DNA of 64,000 nt from Psychrobacter immobilis (GTDB lineage Bacteria; Pseudomonadota; Gammaproteobacteria; Pseudomonadales; Moraxellaceae), in assembly GCF_904846175.1 (NCBI RefSeq), contig NZ_CAJGZM010000003.1, forward strand, positions 124,001 through 188,000, read 5' to 3'. The notes below the pieces were generated by a model. That model did not search any database. It worked only from the letters and a program-made list of their open reading frames with translations, and was not told where the DNA came from. The translations under genes were made by a program, and so were the position numbers. Shown here piece by piece: positions 1-8,177 of the stretch. The stretch's first letter is position 1. Every line of letters starts with the position of its first letter.

Positions 1-66
1 TTTCTTTATTGCAGTAAAAATATGAGTTTATCTATAATATAGTGAATACCTATAAAATAAATCAGT

Positions 67-357
67 CTACTTTTTATGCTCAGGTAAACTGATATTCATC
101 TCAAGTACATCTAAGCTGTCTTCAGAGCGATGGTTGATATTGACATCATCAATCTGCACACCGTTGACATACTTATTAACCACTTCTAGTATTTCACGTT
201 TCATTTTTTCGATACGGTCAGCGGTTAGGCGATTATTTAAGCGATTTTCGCTTGCAACGATAACCTTTAGACGTTCAGTGGCCATATTGGCGCTGCCAGT
301 GTTATTGCCGTCGTCAGTACCGAATAGGCTACTCCAAAATCCTTTTTTCTTACTCAT
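67..357 (-). CDS. minE: Cell division topological specificity factor MinE
   Basis: MinE drives the pole-to-pole oscillation of the MinCD division inhibitor, by displacing MinC from membrane MinD and stimulating MinD ATPase. The 96-residue protein is close to the usual size (about 88). The N-terminal membrane-targeting stretch ([11 protein letters not shown], residues 3-13) is present. So is the MinD-contact helix around residues 26-40 ([14 protein letters not shown]), followed by a dimerising alpha/beta region. An insert rich in D, G and N (residues 14-24) makes it slightly long. The start lies 2 nt after the minD stop, so the two are surely co-transcribed. Assignment is secure. Confidence 0.97.
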   Translation of the reverse strand: MSKKKGFWSSLFGTDDGNNTGSANMATERLKVIVASENRLNNRLTADRIEKMKREILEVVNKYVNGVQIDDVNINHRSEDSLDVLEMNISLPEHKK

Positions 358-359
358 TA

Positions 360-1172
360 TTAACCCCCAAACCAGCGCTGTAGTAGACTCTTTTTCTTCA
401 CATCAATATGACGTAATGGTCGCTCTTCTCCTAAGAAACGGGCGACGATATCGTCATAACATTGACCTGCCACAGAGTCGGTATAATGAATCACTGGCTC
501 ACCATGGTTAGAAGCTTCAAGCACTGAATGACTCTCAGGAACTACGCCAAGTAACGGCACTTTTAGAATATCGTTAGAGATGGTATCGATATCCATCATC
601 TCGTTAGCTGCTGCACGGTCAGCATTATAGCGGGTGATAATCAGATGCTCACGTACCGTTCCTTGATTTTCAATCACTTTTTTGGTTTGGCTTTGTAAGA
701 TACCAATAATACGGTCCGAGTCACGTACGGAAGAAATCTCAGGGTTGGTCACGATAATAGCTTCATCAGCATGATACATTGCCAGCTGCGCACCACGTTC
801 GATACCAGCAGGTGAGTCACAGATGATATAGTCAAATTGCTTCGATAGCTCGTCCATAACCTCTGCTACGCCTTCGTCCGTCAACGCATCTTTATCACGC
901 GTCTGACTGGCAGGCAGGATATATAGATTTTCCAGTTGCTTGTCTTTAACCAAGGCTTGCGATAGGCGTGCACTACCATTGATGACATCGACAAAGTCAT
1001 AAACAATTCGATTTTCGCAGCCCATAATCAAGTCTAGATTACGTAAGCCTACATCAAAATCGATAACAACCGTCTTATAGCCACGTAATGCTAAACCGGC
1101 GGCAAAAGAAGCACTGGTTGTGGTTTTGCCCACACCGCCTTTACCCGAAGTGATTACAACAATCTTCGCCAC
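360..1172 (-). CDS. minD: Septum site-determining ATPase MinD
   Basis: Membrane-associated ParA-type ATPase that recruits MinC and is regulated by MinE. The deviant Walker A motif GKGGVGKTT is at residues 10-18. The C-terminus carries the expected amphipathic membrane-targeting helix ([12 protein letters not shown], residues 259-270). Length (270) is normal for the family. The start codon is GTG at 1172, preceded by AGGAG at suitable distance. It forms a two-gene unit with minE. Unlike the common minCDE operon, minC lies about 445 bp upstream, so minD needs its own promoter; a candidate is noted in the gap entry. Confidence 0.97.
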   Translation of the reverse strand: MAKIVVITSGKGGVGKTTTSASFAAGLALRGYKTVVIDFDVGLRNLDLIMGCENRIVYDFVDVINGSARLSQALVKDKQLENLYILPASQTRDKDALTDEGVAEVMDELSKQFDYIICDSPAGIERGAQLAMYHADEAIIVTNPEISSVRDSDRIIGILQSQTKKVIENQGTVREHLIITRYNADRAAANEMMDIDTISNDILKVPLLGVVPESHSVLEASNHGEPVIHYTDSVAGQCYDDIVARFLGEERPLRHIDVKKKSLLQRWFGG

Positions 1173-1617
1173 AATGGCACACTCCTATGAATTGATGGGA
1201 TATTTATTAGATAAAAAATTTTAGATGAAACAGCATGGATGTAAAGTAGCACAATTACTCGTCGTTTACCTAGCGTATATGTTCTATCTGCGAGCGTAAG
1301 CCTAGCATAAATATACAAAAACTTATAGCGAGTCTGTATTTGAGCACAAAAACAGCGGATACATAATATTTATGCTCGCTGTAAGTACAGATATTAAATA
1401 GTTAAAGAGCCATCTAATATTTGTGTTTGAAGCCCATATGTATAGTGTAGCGTAAATAGTGGCAGAGCTAAAAATTCATCATAGCGCAGTTTTGTTAAAT
1501 AAACTTACCACACTATTAATCAAGCATTTCATAGGTCGAATGAGTCCCTATAACCCCGTTTATCTAAACTGATACCAATAAAACTGACTTTTAAGAAATT
1601 GTAACTTTATACACAGC
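1173..1617. other. Gene-free gap between minC and minD
   Basis: No convincing gene in 445 bp. On the minus strand a plausible sigma70 promoter for minDE is TTTACA (1240-1245) and TAAAAT (1218-1223), 16 nt apart. I see no clear intrinsic terminator after minC. The rest is AT-rich sequence with stops in all frames. Confidence 0.45.
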
Positions 1618-2496
1618 TTAAGCGTTGTCCATGACGGTAAAGACCAAGCCTTCGCCTTCTAAATAACGCACTTCAACTGACTTATCAATCACATGTTCGG
1701 GTAGGTTGTCGCGTAAGCAATACGTACCAGCGACTGATACCAATGATGGGTTAAATACTTGGCAGAAAATACGCGCGTCTTTATCGCCAGTTGCGCCTGC
1801 GACTAAGCGACCTTGGGCACGACCATAAACATGTAAGTTATTGTCGGTAATGGCTTCAGCGCCGCTGTTGACACTATTGGTCAAAATCAAATCGCCGCCA
1901 ACATGGTTGAGGCTTTGCCCTGAGCGCAGCATTTGATCATAGATGAGGCTGGTAATGTGCTCAGCGCTGATAAGCGTTTCAGCAGTCAAGGTGGTTTCGG
2001 CTACTTCAGGTATCGCGCTTGCTGCAACAGTTTGGTGTTCTGCTGTTGAGCCATTATTATCGGCAGTAGAGCTTGCAGAGTCGTTAGCAGGTGTCGACTG
2101 TGCGCTGTCTTTAGAGGTTGCTACTTGGCTCAGCTGAGTAGTGGCTTTTTTACTTGGTAAAATACGCTCGATACGCTTGCCATCAGCGGGGAATATCGCC
2201 AAGCGTAGCTCGCGTGCTTGGGCGTCAAGTAAACCAGTGACCACGCCGATAGGTTGCAAACCCCACGACCAAAGCAGCTCTACCAACGCCGATAAATCTT
2301 GCTCAACTTCACTGTCAATCAATACTGGGATATTGCTGTTCTTGTTACTGAGTGTGGTTTCAAGCTGACTGGCAATCGCCGTAAAATCATCGGTGCTAAA
2401 CTGTACCCGTGAGAAGGTTAGCATCTTGCCATAAAAGGCTAAGGCTAGCGTGTTAGGTGAGGCTAGGGCTTGTTGGTCATTGTCTGAAATCGTCAT
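1618..2496 (-). CDS. minC: Septum site-determining protein MinC
   Basis: FtsZ-polymerisation inhibitor positioned by MinD. The C-terminal domain (about residues 185-292) shows the right-handed beta-helix with the conserved VGGDLILTNSVNSGAE and VYGRAQGRLVAG segments that bind MinD. The N-terminal FtsZ-binding domain (about 1-110) is joined by a linker rich in Ala, Ser and Thr. The open frame reaches 2535, but I choose ATG 2496 (MTISDN) because TGAGGA lies 8-9 nt before it; this gives 292 residues. It is transcribed in the same direction as minDE but separated by a long gap. Confidence 0.93.
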   Translation of the reverse strand: MTISDNDQQALASPNTLALAFYGKMLTFSRVQFSTDDFTAIASQLETTLSNKNSNIPVLIDSEVEQDLSALVELLWSWGLQPIGVVTGLLDAQARELRLAIFPADGKRIERILPSKKATTQLSQVATSKDSAQSTPANDSASSTADNNGSTAEHQTVAASAIPEVAETTLTAETLISAEHITSLIYDQMLRSGQSLNHVGGDLILTNSVNSGAEAITDNNLHVYGRAQGRLVAGATGDKDARIFCQVFNPSLVSVAGTYCLRDNLPEHVIDKSVEVRYLEGEGLVFTVMDNA

Positions 2497-2605
2497 AATA
2501 TAAATCCTCAAAAATGGTCGTATTGCGCTGTTCAAGGTGCCGTTTTTGCCTCGGCATCTAGCATCAAAGTATGGCTAGCAAAAAATCTAATTCTTATTAA
2601 AAACA

Positions 2606-3706
2606 CTATAAATTAAGCATGTCCTGATGCTTCCACTGCTGCACCTTTATTTGGGCTTCAAACTCATCCAAACCATCGGCGATAATGCTTGAAATTAATG
2701 TATCAAGCGCGCTGTTGTCGGTATCGATTTGAGCGACACCGCTGGCAATAGCGACCATCAAAGCGTCGATACGTTCGGCGTCAAGAAGACGCTCGTTAAG
2801 CGCATATACCACGTTTTTACCAATATTATGCCCGACATGCTGAAGCTGGGATTCAATTAAAGTACCAGCAATGGGTATCATACGCAGGTAGCGGCGTAGC
2901 TCAGGCGTATTGGCTAACCCTTCTTTAATGGCATTGCCCATTTCAGTGGCAATAATGGTGCCGCCGCCCGATGACTCGGTCATTGCTTGGAGTTTCGGTG
3001 CCAGCTCTTTACGCAATAGCGATAGCACCGCCGCCTCAATCTCGTTGCGATTGCGCGCGATGGTAGATTCAATAAATGATTTATGAGTGTTAGGATCGGT
3101 GAGCTGTTGCCGGAAAGTCTGAATGGTCGTTAAGATGACGCGGTCAGACAGCTCTTCTAAGAGTAAGTCGATATAAAAGTTAATGCGGTTAATCCACGGC
3201 TGTGGCAATACTTGATAACCCAACTGATATAATCGGCGTCCGATAATTACCGCGCGAAATAAACGCAGGGCGCGCAGCTGCGGAAAACAGCCTAACACTT
3301 CATACCAATGTACAAAAGGGAAAAAGAACCAGCGGTAATAGACCTTTTCTTTAATGGCAATCGCCCAGCGTAACAGTAGCTCTGCAATTAAGAATAGCGT
3401 AAAGAAACCGCCGGCTGTCCGCAACGAATCATGAATATGATTTTGATACCAGTTTAATGCTTCGCTCAGGCTCAACCACTGCGCTGTATTACTACTAAAA
3501 TTACTCATCAAAATAGCGTCAATACTGATTAATAATAAATCAATACTGATGGCGATAATCATGACGATATCATAGGTCAGCTTCAAGCGATTGGGCTTGG
3601 GACGGTTTGGTCTTGGTGGCGTACTGTTCGATACGTCTGAGGACTGAATACATGTTGGCGTTGATTGTAGAGGCGCGCTGGTAGTAGAAGAGGCGGGCAC
3701 AGTCAT
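2606..3706 (-). CDS. Membrane protein with voltage-sensor-like helices, function unknown
   Basis: A 366-residue protein I cannot name. The first 35 residues are a Ser/Pro/Thr-rich tail. Hydrophobic helices lie near residues 45-68 and 97-117. A further segment near 128-160 has basic residues at regular spacing (LRALRLFRAVIIGRRL), reminiscent of the S4 helix of voltage-gated channels. No pore or selectivity filter is visible. The rest (about 165-366) is soluble and helical, with conserved-looking acidic and Ala/Gly-rich stretches. AAGG lies too close to the ATG for a good ribosome site, so the start is uncertain. It stands alone between minC and the acyltransferase. Confidence 0.6.
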   Translation of the reverse strand: MTVPASSTTSAPLQSTPTCIQSSDVSNSTPPRPNRPKPNRLKLTYDIVMIIAISIDLLLISIDAILMSNFSSNTAQWLSLSEALNWYQNHIHDSLRTAGGFFTLFLIAELLLRWAIAIKEKVYYRWFFFPFVHWYEVLGCFPQLRALRLFRAVIIGRRLYQLGYQVLPQPWINRINFYIDLLLEELSDRVILTTIQTFRQQLTDPNTHKSFIESTIARNRNEIEAAVLSLLRKELAPKLQAMTESSGGGTIIATEMGNAIKEGLANTPELRRYLRMIPIAGTLIESQLQHVGHNIGKNVVYALNERLLDAERIDALMVAIASGVAQIDTDNSALDTLISSIIADGLDEFEAQIKVQQWKHQDMLNL

Positions 3707-3861
3707 ACCTTATTAAGTAGTAAATGGCATTAGTAGTGAATCGCTTTATGCCAATCACTACCAAATAAACAACGAGTTTTAATGGCTATTCACATTATCA
3801 ATGAATCATGCCAAAAAACAAGCCATCTACCATTATAATTTGGTATTTTAGCCATTATCTT

Positions 3862-3898
3862 TTTACATAAAAATCAGTCGGCCATTTTAGCCGACTGA
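3862..3898 (-). terminator. Intrinsic terminator after acyltransferase
   Basis: Nine-bp perfect stem (TCAGTCGGC at 3874-3882 with GCCGACTGA at 3890-3898) and a 7-nt loop. On the minus strand it is followed by TTTTTATG, 27 nt after the stop of the acyltransferase gene. Confidence 0.85.
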
Positions 3899-3924
3899 AA
3901 GAGTAGAGTGTTTTTCGTATTGTT

Positions 3925-4929
3925 TTAAGCTTGGTGCGTTTTATCAACCGCCACGTCATTAACCGCTTTGTCATTAACCACTGTGTCATTAAATTCAGCA
4001 AGCATCTCCGTGATGCGTTTGTCTTTTTGTCGCCAAATTTGCTCAACCCATTCAAACATTTGTGCCTTAACTGCGTCATCGTTTTCATAACCACCGTTTT
4101 GAATGCCAGTCGACAGCTCGTCAGGTATTTCAATATGGCGAACATCGACGCCTAAGCGTTTGATATTACCTTTCCACAAATCACCATAGCTTGGCACGCC
4201 GTCAGGGTAGACGATGGTCATATCTAAAATGCCATCGACATCAGCGCCCAAAGCATTAATCGCCAATGACAAACCACCAGCACGTGGTTTTAATAGATGA
4301 GTATAGGGTGAGTTTTGCTTATCGTGTTTTTCTTGAGTAAAGCGCGTGCCTTCTAAATAGTTTAACAAGGTAAAGGGTTTGTCTTTTAACAATGTACAAG
4401 CACGCTTGGCTTCTTCGATATCTTTACCTTGAAGCGCAGGGTTCTTAGCAACGGCTTCTTTAGAATGTCGGCGCATCATTGGGAAGTCCAAAAAGTAAAA
4501 CGCCTGCCCAACGATAGGAATATAAATAAGCTCAAACTTAGTAAAAAAGCGGGTCAGTGGCAAGCGTTTTTCACTGATATATTGCACGATACTGGTATCC
4601 ACCCATGATTGATGGTTACTAACGAGCAGGTATTTACCGTCCATATGGACATCGTCAGGTAGATGAATGCGCCAGTCTTTACGAGGCAAAATAGTATCGA
4701 TTAACGCATTATTGCTGCTAATCCAATGATTGGCGATTTTAATCACCGTCTTGTCGGCGATAGGAGCGCCCGTAACGATTTTACCAACGCCCATTAGCCA
4801 TAATGGAATGCTTCCACCAAAGCTATTCGCAGCGATTACCCCAGTTGCTGCCGCAAGCGACATGGCTTTTCCCAACTTTGGGGCTCGTGTATGTATTTTT
4901 TGCATAGCTGCGTTCAAGCGCATATCCAA
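3925..4929 (-). CDS. PlsC/YihG-type 1-acyl-glycerol-3-phosphate acyltransferase family protein
   Basis: Probable membrane-associated acyl transfer to lysophosphatidic acid or a related lipid. The catalytic motif NHQSWVD (H106, D111) and the second block EGTR (193-196) are in the expected order, followed by a PRAGG block. An N-terminal hydrophobic segment covers about residues 24-50. The 334-residue length and the wording of the motifs resemble the YihG/YihN acyltransferase subgroup rather than short PlsC. The last 20 residues contain a repeated VND(K/V)AV unit, encoded by three copies of a GTCATTAA-containing repeat near 3956-3990. The start has a strong GGAAGGG site. Substrate not determinable. 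Confidence 0.85.
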   Translation of the reverse strand: MDMRLNAAMQKIHTRAPKLGKAMSLAAATGVIAANSFGGSIPLWLMGVGKIVTGAPIADKTVIKIANHWISSNNALIDTILPRKDWRIHLPDDVHMDGKYLLVSNHQSWVDTSIVQYISEKRLPLTRFFTKFELIYIPIVGQAFYFLDFPMMRRHSKEAVAKNPALQGKDIEEAKRACTLLKDKPFTLLNYLEGTRFTQEKHDKQNSPYTHLLKPRAGGLSLAINALGADVDGILDMTIVYPDGVPSYGDLWKGNIKRLGVDVRHIEIPDELSTGIQNGGYENDDAVKAQMFEWVEQIWRQKDKRITEMLAEFNDTVVNDKAVNDVAVDKTHQA

Positions 4930-5387
4930 TCCCTTCCTGTTAATTTCACGAATCGTTCAGTCTTTCAAACTTTCTTTTTTTAATGGTTAGCTTTAGACCG
5001 CTAGTTTTGAATTATTCTTTTTCAGAGAACGTCAAAATGGTTTTTGATGCTGTAAAAATACTTTTAAAAATTAACGGTAGCCGAAACCTTATATAAGTTT
5101 GGTTGTTATGCTACTTATTATTATAAAATTCTCTCTTTACTCATTATTATACAGAGTGATTTTAGCAGAAAAAAATTAGAGTGTACGACTGTAAACGTGA
5201 CTTGCGGTAACAAATTAGCCTTGTCAACCATCAACAACCTATCGACAGTTATGCACTTTCCATACATAGATGTGACAAAATATTACACACAAATGGATGG
5301 TAATTGCCATAATAATAACAAGTGTGGACAAACATCTAATCGATACTGTTTATTGATAATAATTATTGTACGACTAGTCATTTTCAT
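4930..5387. other. Divergent intergenic region, no gene seen
   Basis: AT-rich spacer between the acyltransferase (-) and the OmpA-like lipoprotein (+). A 65-codon frame at 5197-5394 has no ribosome site and no family-like sequence. The right end passes into a 20-bp repeat array (separate entry). Confidence 0.5.
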
Positions 5388-5427
5388 AAACTAAGCACTT
5401 TGATAATAAACTAGTCACTTTGATAAG
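5371..5427 (+). repeat. 20-bp direct repeat array upstream of OmpA-like lipoprotein
   Basis: Two adjacent 20-bp units (5388-5407 and 5408-5427) share AAACTA--CACTTTGATAA. A more degenerate third copy (ACTAGTCATTTTCAT) lies just before. The array ends about 58 bp before the start codon, a position suited to a regulator. Confidence 0.7.
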
Positions 5428-5484
5428 CAGTATTTATAAAAAGCAAATTTATCTATCGATCTTTTCAACTTCAGAGGACATATT

Positions 5485-6138
5485 ATGCGTAATACATTAA
5501 TGATTGCAGCAGTAGCATCAGGTTTGGCTCTAAGCGGTTGTGCCACTGATCCGTATACTGGTCAACAAACTATCAATAAGTCAGCACTTGGCGCATTAGC
5601 TGGTGCAGCTGGTGGCGCGACTATCTCAAAAGCAACAGGTGGTGACAAAACTGGTCGTGATGCTGCTATCGGTGCCGCATTAGGTGCCGGCGTTGGTTAC
5701 TACATGGATCGTCAAGCCAAGCAACTTCAACAGCAAATGGCTGGTACTGGCGTGACGGTTACACCAAATGCTAACGGTAACATTGACTTGGTTATGCCAG
5801 GTAACATCACGTTCTCATTTGATGATGCTACTTTAAATAATTCATTTAAGCCAACGCTTGATAAGCTTGCATCTACGATGAATGAGTACAACCAAAACAC
5901 CATTACTATTGCTGGTCATACTGACAGTAAAGGTGCTGATGCTTACAATATGGATTTGTCACGTAAACGCGCTTATGCCGTAGCGAACTATTTAAGTGCT
6001 CGCGGCGTGGCTTCTAACCGTATCAATGTAGTCGCTTATGGCGAGTCGCGTCCAGTTGCTGATAACAACAGTGAATATGGTCGTCAGCAAAACCGCCGTG
6101 TTGAGCTAACCGTTAACGCACCAAATAGCGTTCGTTAA
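5485..6138 (+). CDS. OmpA-family lipoprotein with glycine-zipper region
   Basis: Outer-membrane lipoprotein that probably binds peptidoglycan. The signal ends in a lipobox LSGC with Cys19. Residues 33-75 are Gly/Ala-rich with a glycine-zipper pattern that could form a membrane hairpin. Residues 105-215 form an OmpA C-terminal domain with GHTDSKG (144-150) and the NRRVEL ending (203-208). This matches YiaD-type proteins in arrangement and length. The ribosome site AGAGGA is good. A strong terminator follows, so the gene is probably monocistronic; the upstream 20-bp repeats may be its control region. Confidence 0.92.
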   Translation: MRNTLMIAAVASGLALSGCATDPYTGQQTINKSALGALAGAAGGATISKATGGDKTGRDAAIGAALGAGVGYYMDRQAKQLQQQMAGTGVTVTPNANGNIDLVMPGNITFSFDDATLNNSFKPTLDKLASTMNEYNQNTITIAGHTDSKGADAYNMDLSRKRAYAVANYLSARGVASNRINVVAYGESRPVADNNSEYGRQQNRRVELTVNAPNSVR

Positions 6139-6179
6139 TCAATATTGAATGACTTCAGATAAAGAACATTATATAAGAG

Positions 6180-6208
6180 AGACCAGCGCACAGCTGGTCT
6201 TTTTTTTG
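6180..6208 (+). terminator. Intrinsic terminator after OmpA-like lipoprotein
   Basis: AGACCAGC stem with GCTGGTCT around a 5-nt loop, followed by eight T. Confidence 0.92.
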
Positions 6209-6240
6209 CTTAAAATTTGTTCAATCTTTTAAATTTATAT

Positions 6241-6269
6241 TTGATAATAGTTATCAATAACATTATAAT
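6241..6269 (+). promoter_or_regulatory. Candidate Fur-box promoter for first imelysin gene
   Basis: TTGATA (6241-6246) and TATAAT (6264-6269) are 17 nt apart, a near-consensus sigma70 promoter. The 19 bp at 6243-6261 match the Fur consensus GATAATGATAATCATTATC at 14 of 19 positions and fill the spacer. The arrangement predicts repression when iron is plentiful. The likely leader is about 150 nt. Confidence 0.65.
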
Positions 6270-6425
6270 TCGCAGGTATTAAATTCTGCCAGCACGTAAC
6301 GATATTGTGAAATCAAGATTTTTACTCTGAACAATATCTGCTACTTACCTTGCTAAATTTTCTCCTTCTAATTCTCTAAACTTCTACTTTGCTATTTTAT
6401 CTAGTGTATCTCATCGAGGACGTGT

Positions 6426-7880
6426 ATGAATATCAGCCCAGCGACAAGCCGTAAAATTTTACCGACTACTTTAGCTGCTGCACTGGCAGGAATGCTAATG
6501 CTCTCAGGTTGTAGCAAACAGTCTGATGACACTGCAAATACGGCTGCACAAACTGACACGCAAGGGGCAGAAAATACCGCTACTACAACCTCTTCAGCTG
6601 CCGCCCAAGCTCATATTGATCGTCTGCTGATTAGCTATGCTGATATGGCGCACGCTGCCTATAAAGATTCTTTAGAAACCGCCAAACTTTTACAAACGGC
6701 AGTTAATACTTATCTAGAAACGCCGACCCAAGCCAATCTTGATGCCGCCAAAGATGCGTATAAAGCAGCGCGCCAGCCTTATTCGCAGACTGAAATATTC
6801 CGCTTTGACGAAGGCTTTGTGAGCGCTAATGATAAACGAGCGCTAGCTAGTATTGATGGCTGGGAAGGGCAGGTAAATGCTTGGCCGCTTGATGAAGCGT
6901 TGATTGACTATGTGAGTGACAGTTATGAGGGCGAATATAACAGTAAAGACAATATTATCAATAGTGACAGCATTACGGTTGGTAGCATAAAGCAAGATAC
7001 CAGCACCATTACGCCTGAGTTATTGGCTGAGATGAGTGAGATTGGTGGCAGTGAAGCAAATGTTACGACCGGCTATCATGCGATTGAGTTTCTGCTGTGG
7101 GGTCAAGATACCAATGGCGTCGGTGAAGGCGCAGGTAAGCGTCCGGTAAGCGACTATATAACGACCGATGGCGAATGTACCAATGGGGACACTACCAATA
7201 CAGATGCCAGTATTTGTGAGCGCCGTGGGCAGTATTTAAAAGCGGTTACTCAATTATTGGTTGATGATTTAACCGCGATGGAAGCTGAGTGGCAACCTGA
7301 TAGCGAAAACACTTTACGTAGTGACATGATGGCACGTAAAGATAAAAATGGTCTGCGTCAAATCATGTATCAAATGGGCAGTTTAGCGCTTGGTGAGCTG
7401 GCATCTGAGCGCATACAAGTGGCCTTTGTCACCGGCTCTACAGAAGATGAGCACGAATGCTTTAGTGATTTGACCCATTTAAGCTACGCCAATAATGCCC
7501 GCGGTATCCAAAATATATTTAATGGCAGCTATAAAACCGTCGCTGGCAAGACAGTCGGCGGATACGGCGTTAAAAATTATCTTATTGATACCGGTAATAC
7601 AGAAGCGGCTGATAAGCTCGCGGCTGACTTTGCCAAAGTAGAAGCAGCCTTTAAAGTGATTGTTGATAAAGGCGAAAAAGAAGGTATCAAGGTCGATCAA
7701 ATGATTGCCACAGTAGGACAAGCAAGCAAGCATGGTATTTCTGCTGAAGAGCAAAATAAACGCCGTGGTTGGATTGAAAGCAGTATCACAAGCTTACAAG
7801 AGCTGACCGCTGGTATCGAAAATGCGGCAAAAGCCGTTGGTATTGACAACCTAGACGCCGATGCAGGCTCACAGTTTTAA
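6426..7880 (+). CDS. Imelysin-family (peptidase M75/IrpA-like) lipoprotein
   Basis: Exported imelysin-fold protein of 484 residues, associated in many bacteria with iron uptake or haem protein handling. The lipobox LSGC gives Cys29. A low-complexity Ala/Thr linker follows (about 33-63). The hallmark GxHxxE motif is intact at residues 216-221 (GYHAIE), followed by FLLWGQD. The segment CTNGDTTNTDASICERRGQYL is part of the typical insert. No proteolysis can be inferred: imelysins are classed as M75, but most have been described as iron-linked. It opens a cluster with a second imelysin, DUF1111 and DUF1513, and is preceded by a Fur-box promoter. Confidence 0.93.
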   Translation: MNISPATSRKILPTTLAAALAGMLMLSGCSKQSDDTANTAAQTDTQGAENTATTTSSAAAQAHIDRLLISYADMAHAAYKDSLETAKLLQTAVNTYLETPTQANLDAAKDAYKAARQPYSQTEIFRFDEGFVSANDKRALASIDGWEGQVNAWPLDEALIDYVSDSYEGEYNSKDNIINSDSITVGSIKQDTSTITPELLAEMSEIGGSEANVTTGYHAIEFLLWGQDTNGVGEGAGKRPVSDYITTDGECTNGDTTNTDASICERRGQYLKAVTQLLVDDLTAMEAEWQPDSENTLRSDMMARKDKNGLRQIMYQMGSLALGELASERIQVAFVTGSTEDEHECFSDLTHLSYANNARGIQNIFNGSYKTVAGKTVGGYGVKNYLIDTGNTEAADKLAADFAKVEAAFKVIVDKGEKEGIKVDQMIATVGQASKHGISAEEQNKRRGWIESSITSLQELTAGIENAAKAVGIDNLDADAGSQF

Positions 7881-7966
7881 GCTAGCGCCTATTGAATAGT
7901 ATTAATTGCTAGTGTTTCTTTAGCTATTTTTATACTGGCTTTTATGTGCCTGATAAGTCGCTATAA

Positions 7967-8009
7967 GTTAATGAGAATTATTTTCATAGAAAAATAATTT
8001 AGGTATAAT
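7967..8009 (+). promoter_or_regulatory. Fur-box candidate with -10 element
   Basis: The 19 bp at 7967-7985 match the Fur consensus at 15 of 19 positions. A TATAAT at 8004-8009 lies 18 nt beyond. The -35 would overlap the right end of the Fur box and is weak (TTTTCA). A strong hairpin starts at 8011, so promoter and terminator are interleaved. Confidence 0.65.
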
Positions 8010-8010
8010 A

Positions 8011-8047
8011 AACACGTTGTCGACCGCTGTTGGCAGCGTGTTTTTTT
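8011..8047 (+). terminator. Intrinsic terminator after first imelysin gene
   Basis: Arms 8011-8024 and 8029-8042 can pair over 14 bp with three G-U wobbles and a CGCU tetraloop, followed by a T-run to 8047. It lies 130 nt past the imelysin stop and directly downstream of the Fur-box promoter. A transcript starting near 8016 would lack much of the left arm. Confidence 0.75.
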
Positions 8048-8177
8048 ATAGCCTATTAAAATAGTCAGATAGGTCAGGGCGCAGCAAATACTTATCGAAT
8101 AGAAATGCCTATCGATTAAAAGTGAAAAAATTATAGCACGCGTTTTTAATGGTTCTATACCAGAACTAAGGTCCCTT

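Noticed and set aside
1..66. Gene after minE
   Set aside because: Only 66 bp, AT-rich, no coding sign.
134..511. 125-codon frame antisense to minE/minD
   Set aside because: Shadow of strongly conserved genes on the other strand.
5197..5394. 65-codon open frame in the gap before the OmpA-like lipoprotein
   Set aside because: No ribosome site, no family-like composition, and it runs into the repeat array.
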